Shown here one piece after another: positions 54,837 through 64,000 of a stretch of DNA of 64,000 nt. The notes beneath the pieces were generated by a model. That model made no database searches. It was not told the origin of the DNA and saw only the letters and a program-made list of their open reading frames with translations. The DNA is from Dentipellis sp. KUC8613 (taxonomy: Eukaryota; Basidiomycota; Agaricomycetes; Russulales; Hericiaceae): positions 356,625 to 420,624 of the forward strand of contig NSJX01000013.1 of assembly GCA_002286715.1 (NCBI GenBank), in the 5' to 3' direction. Numbering within the stretch: position 1 is the stretch's first letter; the number at the start of each line of letters is the position of its first letter. A program made the translations under genes and the position numbers.

Positions 54837-56425
54837 ATGCAGTCCCCTACCTGCTCCAATGTCCGCATCCGCTCCGCCTCAGACGTCCATCGCATCTTCT
54901 ACGCCGTCTCCCTCGGCATCCTTCCCATGATCACCCGCCGCCTCGACGTCAAGGAGCGCGAGGCCCTCCACTCGGGCTGCTGCTACGCTTGGGAGGACAG
55001 AGGGCCGCACGCCATCACCGGCCTCGGTATCGAACGCTTTACAGAGGGCAGGCACTGGAGTCCTTCGCGCATCCGCGACGTACGTACGCCCCGCGCCCCA
55101 CACTTCCCCGCTCTCACCCCGCTCCCCAGGAATTTCTCTTCTACTACGAAAAGTGGGAACCCCCCAAGAACAGAAACAACAATTCGAACAACGAGTCGTC
55201 GGGGTGCGTTTGTCTCCAATCCCACTCCCGCGATAACGCTCACCGCCGTGCTCAGAGACTGCGAAGACCCCCCTCCTCCCCCGCGTGACTGGGACCCGCT
55301 TGTCAAACAGACTTATTCCGTCTGGTTCCAGAGCGAGCAGGGTCGGCGCAAGTGGCACCTCAGTACGCCCCTTTCCTTCTCTCGCTCTATCGCCCGCTCA
55401 TCCCAGTAGCCGCGTACTTCACACAGGCTACCGTCGACCAGTTGGGCACCGTCGACGACATCCCCTCCGTCCGCAACCTCGTCGTCCCAGATGGCCTTTT
55501 CCGTAGCTCCCGTATCAATAAGTCAAAACGCTCTTCCGGCGCTGCCGCCGCTAACGAGCCCGTGGCTTCGTCCTCCAAGGCGACGACATCCCAGACGCCC
55601 TCGACCTCTCAGCCCGTTACGGCCGGCCCCGCATCCGGCCGGGCCTTCCCCTCCCCTTCACAGCCCGCAGTACAACACCCAGAGCAAAGCAATTTCGGGT
55701 TTCCCCCTCCGCCCCAGAACCAAGCTTTCGGTTATACCTCCATCGCCCCTGCCCCGTTTGTACCATCCCAGAACATAGCGGGACCCTCTCGCCCTCGCCA
55801 GGCCTCCCCTCCGGCAGCGGCCCCGCGCTCCGATGACCCCGCATATGCATCCTACTATGCCCCGCTGCAACCGCAGCCCGCAGAATATCCACCCTCATAC
55901 CCGACCACGTCAGGCACCTACAACTGGGCGTACGGCGTCCCGCCACAACCGCCAGTGGACCACGTCCCGCGCTCCTCCTACCCCGCACCCGCCTTCCAGT
56001 TCCCCTTCGGCTACGCACCCTACTACCCACCACCCGCCGGCACCCCGCCGCCCGCGCGCATGTACCCGCCATCTTCGCCCGTTCCCTCTTCCCCTGCGCT
56101 CTCGCATGCTCCATCGCACTCAAGCGGCAGCGCGCGCTCCGCTGGCGAGTGGTGCGCCTCGCCGCACATGCGCACGAGCAGCCGCGCGTCGTCGTTGTCC
56201 TCGCAGTCGCCCGCGCCCGTGCCAGCGCCCATGCACACGATCTCGCTCGAGGCCGCCACCGACGGCGGCGAGGAGCCCAGTCTCGCGCCGCTTCATGTGC
56301 TCAAGCGGCACCACCCCTACCGCCGCGACCCCGCGGACGACAGGGCGCTGCAGATCCTCACCTCTCGCCGTTCTGAAGGTGAGGGGCCGGGCATCCCCAT
56401 TACCCGGGTTTCGAGACATGTGTAA
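54837..56425 (+). CDS. WOPR-domain (Gti1/Pac2) transcriptional regulator, copy 3
   Basis: Start ATG 54837-54839 (MQSPTCSNVRIRSASDVHRI). Part A: FYAVSLGILPMITRRLDVKE, GCCYAWEDRG, LGIERFTEGRHWSPSRIRD. The phase-0 intron 55080-55129 is followed by EFLFYYEKWEPPKN, an intron, then DWDPLVKQTYSVWFQSEQGR, RKWHL, a phase-1 intron, and AAYFTQATVDQLGTVDDIPS, VRNLVVPDGLF. The C-terminal half is much longer than in copies 1 and 2: about 280 residues of Pro/Ser/Ala/Tyr/Gln low complexity (PPPQNQAFGYTSIAPAPF, FQFPFGYAPYYPPP), a prion-like composition. It ends with the shared motif LAPLHVLKRHHPYRRDPADD plus RALQILTSRRSE (56282-56422). About 480 residues, three introns, intact. It is the copy with the largest upstream non-coding region. 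Confidence 0.9.
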
Positions 56426-57866
56426 TGTGTAATCGCCGGGCTCGAGGCCGCGTCTTGTGTTTTGTTATGCCCCGTTTCTATGTTCGATACCCTCGCCGTC
56501 GCTCGCGCTGGGTGCTGACGATGTTGTTGCCGTTCGAGTTGTCCTCACTGTTGCTGCGCTACTCAGCCAGCCTGTTGTACTGTACCTGCCATTGACAGTT
56601 CACCGTTCGCCTTCTCCCCACTCCCCTTCACTCCGGACCGCCGCCCGCTGTACATACACACATCCCCACAAACGCTAACCGCCCCCGCCGGCCAGCCTCC
56701 AGCCTCCCGCCTCCAGCCCTTTTCCCCGCGCCTGTCCGTGCTGGGCGGTCTAGACCCCATATCCACGGCCCGACACGCACACGTACGTACGCGCACGCAT
56801 GATACATACATATACATATACGCATACGCATACGCATCCGGCCTCCATACACGCCCCCTCCCCCGTTTTCCTTTCCTTCTCTTCTCGTCCTTCGATCCGC
56901 TATCCGGCACCCGGCTCTCCATACGCGCGCACTCGCGCTCCTTCTCTCCGCCCGCACTGGCCCCCTCCGCTTTGGCAACGCCCGGCGCGCACTATTCCCC
57001 CGCCCCGCCTCGTGCTCGTGTGCGTGTACCATATTTACCCACCCCGCACCCCACCCCGATTTCCTCCTCGAGCACGGGCCAGGCAGATACGGATTCACGA
57101 CCTAACGCACGCATTTACCATTTACCGTTCTCCTACGCATCTCCATCTCCATCCACTCCATGCATACCTCTGGGCGACTCGGCACTGTTTTTCTAGGGAC
57201 TTTTACTTTTCTGATCGTGTTGTTCTCGGTCCTGGTGTATTTTTCGGTGTCCGTGTACATGTGTAGTGGTGCAATATCCGGATATCTGGACGTCGTTGTC
57301 GCTCTCGTCCCCGTCCTCGTCCCCGCCTGATCGCGAGTTTGAGTTCGTGTCGTGTGCTTCAAGAGTTCAAAAAATGCGTCTGATGATCTCCAATCTCCAA
57401 TTTCCAATTTCCGATGTAAGTACATCTGACGGTACTTAATTCAAGAGCACGCGACCTTAATTTGAGAGCAAGGACGAGTCAGGCGAGCAAGCAAGCAACC
57501 AGCAATGATTAAAAATGCTGCTATAGGTCAGATCAGAGTGGGCATATTTGTACAATGTTAATGAGGAGTAGCAGAATGGAATGGAATTCAGAACGATGAG
57601 TGCGAGGTGTTGGGAGAAAAACGGGAAGCGGGATATGAGAAGTGAGAAGGAAGTGGTAACCCGACGAGGAGGACGACGATGTGGCGCAGCACAGCACACG
57701 GCATGACACACGAAACGAAGCAAGAAGTACTTAGAACAGCGAGGGATGCGGGGGCGTGGTCCGTCGTTCACGGCCAGCGGAAATATCCAGACGGTAACGC
57801 AGGCGTAGACGCGGGCGCGGGGGGTGCATTGGCCCACCCGTCTGCCCGTCAGTGCGGCATGCCACA
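56426..57866. other. Intergenic, 1.4 kb, convergent 3' ends
   Basis: Between WOPR copy 3 (+) and the TFIIA gene (-). It includes a CGCATA triplicate at about 56821-56838 inside an alternating ACGT-rich stretch, and C-rich pyrimidine blocks near 56.85-57.1 kb. No recognisable gene. Confidence 0.45.
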
Positions 57867-59024
57867 TTACCATTCGAATTCCCTGCGACGATCAAGAACC
57901 GAGATCAGCGCGCTGCGCAGCACACAATACAGCACACAGCCGGCTACGCACCCCGTGCATTTCGCAAAGAGGTAGTCCTTGCCGTTGACGTGGATCATGC
58001 CGTCCTTGAGGATGCACTTCCACTTGTTCTTCACACGCGCGACCTGGATCCAAGAAGGGGGGCCGTCAGCATCGAGCATCGCACGATACACACAGAAGCG
58101 CACCCGCCGCAGACACACCTTGTCGTACGTGCAGAACACGATGTCTGTCTCGCCGGGGCCGCCCTCTTCCGGGTCCTCCTCGCCCTCCGAGTCCGAGTCG
58201 TCCAGGTCGCTGTTGATCGCCTCGTCGTCCGCCTTGTTCTCCGTCGGCTGCGGTGGCTGCGGCAGCGAAGGGTGCGACGCGCGGGGCAGGTACTGCGGGG
58301 GCCCTGGCGATGGCGTGCCCGAGCCAGATGAGGACGGGCCGTCGACCTGTGGGATGCGCGGCGGCGGCGGCGCCTGTCCAGCCTGCTGCTGTGGCTGCCC
58401 ACCTGCGGCAGCGGCGGCAGCTTGTTGGTGCTGGATCGTCACGTTCGGGTAGTGCCGCGAGGGCTGCGGGGGTGGCATGGGTTGAGGCGGGCGGGCGCCA
58501 TAGGCCATTAGGTTCGGCTGGCCTGGCTGCGGGGGCCCGCGCAGCGCAGGGATCGTCGGGCCCGGCAGCGGCGACGGGTAGTTCAAAATGTACCGGCTGT
58601 CGACGGGCTCGGGCTTGACCTGGCCAGGCTGAGTGGCGGGCGGGATGTAAGGGTGGTGCACGTGCGGGGGGTAGTGCGGGTACTGTGCGGGAGGATACTG
58701 CGCAGCCTGCGGGGGCGCAGGGGCCTCGAATTCGGCAACGTGGGAGGCGATTACTTTGTTCTCCCATCTCTGTGGTTCCCAAGGATGCATGCGCGGTGGG
58801 TCGGTGGGCTGGTGATCATAAGGACAAGGGTGACCTACGTGCTGCAAATCTGCGAGGACGTCCTCGCCGACGCCGTATTCATCGAAATCGGACTTTATGT
58901 TTGCGATGACATCGTCGATGACAGCGCGGTAGATGGCAGGCTCATTTATGCAAGACGCTCGTCACCGTCTGGATTGGTATGGGTACTATCGCGGTGAGCT
59001 GCTCACCACAATCTTATTCGACAT
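57867..59024 (-). CDS. TOA1: Transcription initiation factor IIA large subunit
   Basis: TFIIA alpha/beta subunit, which stabilises TBP on TATA DNA in the nucleus. Start ATG 59022-59024 (MSNKIV), an early intron, then PAIYRAVIDDVIANIKSDFD, EYGVGEDVLADLQH, an intron, and RWENKVIASHVAEFEAP: the N-terminal four-helix-bundle half. A long disordered Pro/Gln linker (NPPPVHH-type, AAAAAAGGQPQQQAGQAPPP) is followed by an acidic segment (EAINSDLDDSDSEGEEDPEE). The C-terminal beta-barrel half reads DIVFCTYDKV, an intron, then ARVKNKWKCILKDGMIHVNG, KDYLFAKCTG, and after a last intron EFEW with stop at 57867-57869. The family's C-terminal W is preserved by that final short exon. About 300 residues. Confidence 0.93.
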
Positions 59025-59652
59025 TGTCGCGACCTAGCTCGGGATCGCTGCGGACGGCGAGCGCGACGGCGGCAACGTGCGTGGAGGGGAGAGGCAAGGA
59101 CGAAGCTTTTATAGATGATGTGTTCTCAGGAAAGGCCTGGCTTTCAAACTCCGCCCCAAGTCATTCCCGCTCTCCCACGCACGGACCCGGTGCCCCACCG
59201 CCCTCCTCGTCCTCTCCATTGCGTCCTGCTCGTCGTCTGGCACGTCGAGGAGCACCCATTCTGCGCCAAGCATATTCACTCCTCATTAGGGTTTGATAAA
59301 TTGTTCCCATGCTCATATTTGTAGAACCTGCTCGTGTGGCCATGACGCAAAGTTCTCGTGAACTGTCTACTCCTTGGAGCACCCCACACACGCTGTATTC
59401 GCGCGTCAATCACACTCTGCACCATCCACAGGTCAAGTCTTGCCTATTCTCAGGTCCACAGGGCGCAGCACACCCCTACCCTGACGTCAAAGGCGCACGA
59501 TGCACGCATAAAGATGCACACTAGCCTCCTTCCGCCCGCACTCACACATCCTTCTCCCAACCCCATTCGAAAACCAGAATATTCTTTCGAGGTGCGCGCA
59601 TGTTCTGTCACCCCGTTCCCTCCCCTCGTTCCTTACGTGGCGCCTGCCAGCC
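59025..59652. other. Divergent promoter region
   Basis: 628 bp between TFIIA (-) and the coiled-coil protein gene (+). Frames in it are short and unsupported. Confidence 0.45.
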
Positions 59653-60163
59653 ATGCCATTCTTCGGTCCACGCCAGGGTCCTGCGGAAGAGCCGCCGCGC
59701 TCGCCGACGCCCCCGCAGCACCGCGGAAGCATCTTCTCGCGCCGCTCACGCTCCCTGGACGGCGGCGACAGTAGGGCCTCGCCCACAGCCGCGTCGCAGA
59801 CCTCAGGTAGCACGCACAGTAACGGTGGATTTTTGTTCAGGCGGCGGCGCTCGTCGGACGACGAGATGCACGCGAGCCTGGCAAAGGACCCCAGCATCGC
59901 AAATGCGCGCCGAAAGGTAGCTGATGCAGAGACGGCTGAGCGTGAGGCCGATCGTGCGCTCGCATCCGCTCGGATGGCGGTGCGAGAGGCGAAGGAGCAT
60001 GTGAAGAATCTGGAACGAGAAGCCCTCGAAGAGTGCGTGCTCGTCATTGGCTGGTCGTGTGACGGGCTGACGGTGGTCGTGCAGTGCGAGGCGCGCAAAG
60101 GCCAAGCAAGAGGAGGCCCGGAATGTCAGCAAGAGTGCGCGTGGTCTGGGAAGGCACGGCTGA
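59653..60163 (+). CDS. Small coiled-coil protein of unknown function
   Basis: Start ATG 59653-59655 (MPFFGPRQGPAEEPPRSPTP). One 52-bp intron (60033-60084). The first half is disordered and Arg/Ser-rich (HRGSIFSRRSRSLDGGDSRA, GGFLFRRRRSSDDEMHASLA). The second half is a long charged helix, likely a coiled coil: DPSIANARRKVADAETAERE, ADRALASARMAVREAKEHVK, NLEREALEE | DARRAKAKQEEARN, ending VSKSARGLGRHG with stop 60161-60163. About 150 residues. No domain recognised. The clean splice junction, charge pattern and defined ends argue that it is real and probably conserved among basidiomycetes. The N-terminal PFFGPR and C-terminal GLGRHG would be good anchors for a homology search. Confidence 0.75.
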
Positions 60164-60464
60164 GGCTTGCTCGAGGACGCACTATACCCTGTTACCCGCT
60201 GTTCGGGACATCTGACGAGTGGACTGGACCCATATCACCTTGTGCTGCTCCGTTACCCAGATTGTCATGATACTGATCATATAACCTACACGCGCTGCCG
60301 CTGGCGATTGTAATCACTTTCAATCTTATGTTTTGTAACTTTGAACTCTGTGTATATTGCGAGGCTGAAGTGACATCATGGTTCGAACCACGCCTTTGGT
60401 CGACTGCGGCGCGCCATCAACACGGCCAAACAACGCCCTCGCACCGACCGCGACGTTGACGACG
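60164..60464. other. Short intergenic
   Basis: 301 bp. An upstream in-frame ATG at 60378 would extend the next protein by 29 residues; the start at 60465 is preferred because it begins a signal peptide. Confidence 0.4.
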
Positions 60465-61671
60465 ATGAGGAGCATAGCTGCATCTCTCTTCCTCGCGAGC
60501 TTTGTCTCTGCCGCAGACGTCTACCTACACCCTTCCGTTCTTTCTCCCTCTCAGCTGTCCACGTCTCATGCAAGCGCAGCCATCGCGCGCCATCTTCAAC
60601 TCGACTCATTCGAGCCGCTTTCCGACAACGAACAGATCACGACTGGGTTCCTGAATGAACCTTTCGTCGGCCAGGGAGAGCGCAGCAGCTTGCTGCTGAG
60701 CATTGAAGGCCCTGTTGCCAAAGGTGCGCCCCGAACGACACTGCTGTACTGACGGCGCCTAAGACGTGTCCTCCAGATGTAATACCAGACACCATGTCCC
60801 CCGCATTCTCCCTTGCACATGCCTCTCCGCTCTCCTCATTCTCCCGCACCATCTCCACCTCTCTTGCGCGCGCAGCGCACACCTTCTCGCACGTCTACAG
60901 CACGCCTTCGGACCCGCACTACACTGTCCCGCGGCTACTCGACACATTCTCCGTTCCTTCCTCTGCAACCGAGCGCTATCTTGCCAACCTTGCCGCGCTC
61001 ACCGACTTTCTCGAGTCTGACGCCGACTCCACAGACAAGTTTGGCGCCTTCGAGATGGCCGGGCTCGCGGATATCGCCGCCGAGTTCGGGCGCGCCAGCG
61101 AGCAATACACCCTCGCTGCTGAGGCACTTCGTGCAGCGCTGCTCAACGCTTTGAGCCGTGACGACATGCAAGTCGCTGTGCTCACAACAGACTTTGTCAC
61201 CGTCCCCTCGCGCGAGAAGCGCGCCCCGCAGCAGAGCCCACTGCCCCCGCAGATTTCGCAGGCCCCGCTTGGCTCCGACGCGGCGTGCTTCGCGACGGCG
61301 GACGCGTGTGCAAATGCGACGAACACCTGCACGGGCCGCGGCGAGTGCGTGCAGGCGGCGAAGCTTGGAAGGACTTGTTTTGTATGCGCGTGTTCCGCGA
61401 CGAAGAACGCGCAGGGCCGCACGGAGCATTGGGCGGGCGATGCGTGTCAGCGAAAGGATGTCAGCGGGTGAGTCTTCCATTAAGGCTATTACTGTGTAGT
61501 GTTCGTGTGCTAAAGGGTACGCTTCGCAGACCCTTCGTGCTCATTACGGGTACCGTGATCGGGCTGCTGGTGTTGATTGGCGGCTCCGTGTCGCTCTTGT
61601 ACAGTATCGGAAGCAACGAGCTGCCGAGCGTGCTCACGGGTGGTGTTGCCCATGGATCAAAGAGGGACTGA
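60465..61671 (+). CDS. Vps3844-like type I membrane protein (DUF3844)
   Basis: Start ATG 60465-60467 gives a signal peptide, MRSIAASLFLASFVSAADVY. The lumenal part has YLHPSVLSPSQLSTSHASAA and SFEPLSDN. An intron after EGPVAK is followed by DVIPDTMSPAFSLAHASPLS. A helical mid-region (GLADIAAEFGRASEQYTLAA) leads to a Cys-rich module: DAACFATADACANATNTCTG, RGECVQAAKLGRTCFVCACS, then HWAGDACQRKDVSG. After a last intron a single TM helix follows (FVLITGTVIGLLVLIGGSVS), then a short tail ending at 61669-61671. The EGF-like Cys module plus TM is the Vps3844 C-terminal signature; the family is linked to vacuolar sorting in fungi. About 360 residues. An alternative start at 60378 would bury the signal sequence. 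Confidence 0.85.
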
Positions 61672-62502
61672 GGGCACATATGGAGATGTGACGTGATGTT
61701 CTCGAGCTCGTGTCAGTACCATAAGTTCATTAATCGGTTTTCTGTTCGAGTCCTTGGAGTAGCATGCGGGGGTCCTATGGGCCTCGCAAGTACGGAGCGG
61801 TTGTGCGGTAAGTAACCGTGCGCATATATGTGCAAGCGCCGGCTACGCCCATTGCATCTGTGCATGTGCTTCCGAGACAAATCGGTGAGTACCGACAGTC
61901 TGTCGTCGTCTTGGATTTACAAATACTCTACTCATAGCGATCTCGGGGCACGAGTGTGTCATCATATATGTGCGCACGGCTGCAATCTCAAGGATTCATT
62001 AAGGCTAGCCATATCAACGGCTCAAAAGCATGCCATTTAATGGGTCCTCGGCGCCATGCTGCGATGAACAAAATAGATTAGTGAGGATAACCACGTGTTG
62101 CTATCAGCTCTAGGAGGTATGCTTTTCGACTCGTCACCTAGGGTAATCGGTCTACTCAACGATACAGGGCCCCTTGTAATCACTCGACTTTCATTGGTAT
62201 AAGCTTTCTGGACCCGATACAAAAAGTAGAAGACAGGAACAGTCGGTGCCTCAAGAGGGAGCTGCGCCGCAGAAAACATGCAAATAGTGAAGATGCTTCT
62301 CAAGTGATGCATCGTTCACCAGACATTATCGTAAGTAACAAAGAAAGTACCTGGCACACCACATGGGTTGTAAAGCAGGCGCCTTGCGCGAGCCCTCGAC
62401 AATCTGACTCGACTCATACTATAAGTATAGCTTGATCGCTCCAGGCGTCACGAAATTCTGACTCCCTCATCCACGCACTATACTGATATCCCAAACCCCA
62501 CG
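61672..62502. other. Intergenic, 0.8 kb
   Basis: No recognisable gene between the Vps3844-like gene and the acetyltransferase. The promoter of the latter has TATAAGTATAG near 62421-62431, about 75 bp before the ATG. Confidence 0.45.
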
Positions 62503-63143
62503 ATGTCCGCGCCCTCATTCGAAACTGCCCGCCTCACCTACCACGGCTTCACAAAGGCAGACTTCGACGAAATGTTCGAGATGTACAGCGATCCCGCAGT
62601 GCAGCACGGTGCGATGATGGACGGCGTGCTCCCGCGCTCCGACGCGTTCAGGACGGAGATGGAGGGCTGGGCAGCGAAGAACGTCCTCCTCGCAGCCGTA
62701 CGCGAGAAGGGGACGGGCGCCTGGGTCGGCAAGGTGTCGCTGCATATCCGGGTGGCCAAGGACCGCGAGGGCGAAGCAACGATCACGTTCAAGCGCCGGT
62801 TTTGGGGGAAGGGGTACGGGGCGGAGGCCATGCGGTGGCTTGTGGACCAAGGCTTTCGAACACTGAATCTGCATCGGGTGGCACTGGGTGTGTTCGGGTC
62901 GAATCTGAGAGCGATTGCGTTGTACAAGAAGGTGTAAGTGTGTTGGTGCTGTTCCAGGGGATACGTCGCTGATCTTTTTGCTTTGCTACATGCAGAGGAT
63001 TTGTGGAAGAGGGGAGGAAGCGAAAGGGCACGTTTGTCCAAGGGAAATGGGAGGACCTGATCCTGTTGGGAATTTTGGACGAAGAGTACTGGGCTAAACA
63101 TGAACAGAAGAGTGACACCGGTGGAGGACAGGCACTTGCATGA
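62503..63143 (+). CDS. GNAT-family N-acetyltransferase (RimJ/RimL-like)
   Basis: Transfers acetyl from acetyl-CoA to an amine; substrate unknown. Start ATG 62503-62505 (MSAPSFETARLTYHGFTKAD). Fold elements in order: ARLTYHGFTKADFDEMFEMY, WAAKNVLLAAVREKGTGAWV, GKVSLHIRVAKDREGEATIT, the acetyl-CoA loop RRFWGKGYGAEAMRWLVDQG, then FRTLNLHRVALGVFGSNLRA and IALYKKV | GFVEEGRKRKGTF. One intron separates KKV from GFVEEG (donor GTAAGT near 62935). It ends in a charged segment (EEYWAKHEQKSDTGGGQALA), stop 63141-63143. About 190 residues, normal for Acetyltransf_3 proteins. Confidence 0.88.
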
Positions 63144-63339
63144 ACAATTCAGTGTCATGTTACAGTACCGAGGAAACCTGTATTTGATTTATCGGCAGTG
63201 AGGTGTTTTTGACCGCGCAGCGATATTTTCAACCATGTATTGCTTTGGGGGTGGAGGACATCACGGCCATGATCAAATTATATCCAAACTACAGCAATAG
63301 TCCATTCCTGAGTCCTTGCAATCGTAATCGGAAACACGC

Positions 63340-64000
63340 TCACGGCAAACCCGCAGCTGTTCTCAGTGCAGAGTAGATAGGTGTACCAACACCACTGAGC
63401 TACAACGACCAAGTATTGTCAGCTTCGCAAAAGCGCCGACACCAACGAGCATTACGCACCGGGTCCCATCCCTCAACTGCAGTAAAGCCGTTCGTTCCGC
63501 ATCCAGGATTATCACCTAGGAGATGACAGAGCTCAAGCAGGATATGGCAGGGAAATCAAGTTTGTACGAACCCCTTGCGACATCCCTGAATGCGTCCGGG
63601 TTCGCGTAGATAAGTGGGTTCAGGAATCCAAGCGTGCTCTTGCCCGCAGCGAGGAGCTCGTCGTTAAGCAGCGCGATAGTGCTCGCGATAACTGGAGCCG
63701 AGAAGCTCGTGCCGCCACCTTTGCCGTCTCTGCCCTGGTAAACCGACACCATGTCCGCGCCCTGCGCTGACACGTCGGGAAACCCGCGTCCGGATGCGTT
63801 ATACATGCCTTGGTATGTGTTGCCGAGCTGGGTTAGGAATTTCGAGACAGCAGCATCTTGGTAGGACGGCCGTGCGAAGATGTTGGAGAAGCCACCTGAA
63901 GAGTAGGGTGCGGCCTCTTCTGGAGGAAGGAATGCGGTGGCGCCCACGGAGGTGACACTGCATCCGTCCAGGTGAGTGAGTGGCGCAGGCGCAGGAAATA
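63340..64000 (-). CDS. Sedolisin (S53) / tripeptidyl-peptidase-like protease, 3' part only
   Basis: Serine-carboxyl peptidase, normally secreted and active at acid pH. Only the C-terminal part is in the window; the frame is open to the right edge. Visible segments: CSVTSVGATAFLPPEEAAPY, SSGGFSNIFARPSYQ, GRGFPDVSAQGADMVSVYQG, then the catalytic Ser motif GGGTSFSAPVIASTIALLND (Ser codon 63705-63707). Also visible are GFLNPLIYANPDAFRDVARG, an intron, DNPGCGTNGFTAVEGWDP (calcium-site region), an intron, and LSGVGTPIYSALRTAAGLP with stop 63340-63342. The catalytic Glu and Asp and the prodomain lie outside. Two introns. A PAPLTHLDG stretch before CSVTSVGAT is longer than in most relatives and may be a small insertion. 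Confidence 0.9.

Noticed and set aside
60384..60393. GGTTCGAACC resembling a tRNA B box
   Set aside because: No flanking T-stem, anticodon arm or acceptor stem; it lies in the leader of a protein gene. A similar word at 51297 also fails.
60378..60464. Upstream start for the Vps3844-like protein
   Set aside because: Would place 29 polar residues before a clear signal peptide beginning at 60465.

Overview
The window is nuclear DNA of a filamentous basidiomycete, most likely an Agaricomycete. Genes are cut by many short introns (mostly 50-67 bp, GT-AG). Coding frames only make sense after splicing. Several proteins have basidiomycete-type architectures: a WOPR (Gti1/Pac2) family, a sedolisin protease, a small hydrophobic protein ending in tyrosines, and a cys-3-like bZIP. 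All exon calls were made by eye from splice-site phase and protein family continuity. I see no bacterial-type features, no convincing tRNA or rRNA gene, no CRISPR array and no intact transposon.

Left part (1-31.9 kb) is mostly compact housekeeping sequence. In order it holds the 3' end of an unknown plus-strand gene, a Dal5-type MFS transporter (-), DNA topoisomerase III (-) divergent from the ribosome-biogenesis factor UTP25 (+), an ARFRP1/Arl3 GTPase (-) divergent from V-ATPase subunit c'' (+), a CUE-domain ubiquitin-binding protein (-), an RKM4-type ribosomal-protein lysine methyltransferase (-) and a small TM protein (+). Next come a CRAL-TRIO protein with a C-terminal membrane anchor (+) convergent with the PPG1 phosphatase (-), a C2H2 protein (+), the splicing factor CWC24 (-), a cys-3-like bZIP factor (+) and an intracellular LysM protein (+).

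Middle part (31.9-57.9 kb) is much sparser and contains three paralogous WOPR-domain regulators at 36.4-37.4 kb (-), 46.8-48.0 kb (+) and 54.8-56.4 kb (+). They share two intron positions in identical phase and a C-terminal motif outside the WOPR domain that I have not seen named. Between the first and second lies a compact group: GLTP (-), free methionine-R-sulfoxide reductase (+) and cysteinyl-tRNA synthetase (-). The synthetase has an in-frame upstream ATG encoding a plausible mitochondrial presequence. A 6.9-kb stretch without a recognisable gene precedes the third WOPR gene.

Right part (57.9-64 kb) is compact again: TFIIA large subunit (-), an unknown coiled-coil protein (+), a Vps3844-like membrane protein (+), a GNAT acetyltransferase (+) and the 3' part of a sedolisin/tripeptidyl-peptidase gene (-) that runs off the right edge.

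The most interesting observation is the local family of WOPR master-regulator-type genes in gene-poor DNA with a shared C-terminal motif. Secondary points are splicing oddities (a 17-nt microexon, a GC-AG intron that completes a zinc knuckle, a phase-neutral intron containing a stop codon, an ATG-only first coding exon) and the dual-targeting start of CysRS.
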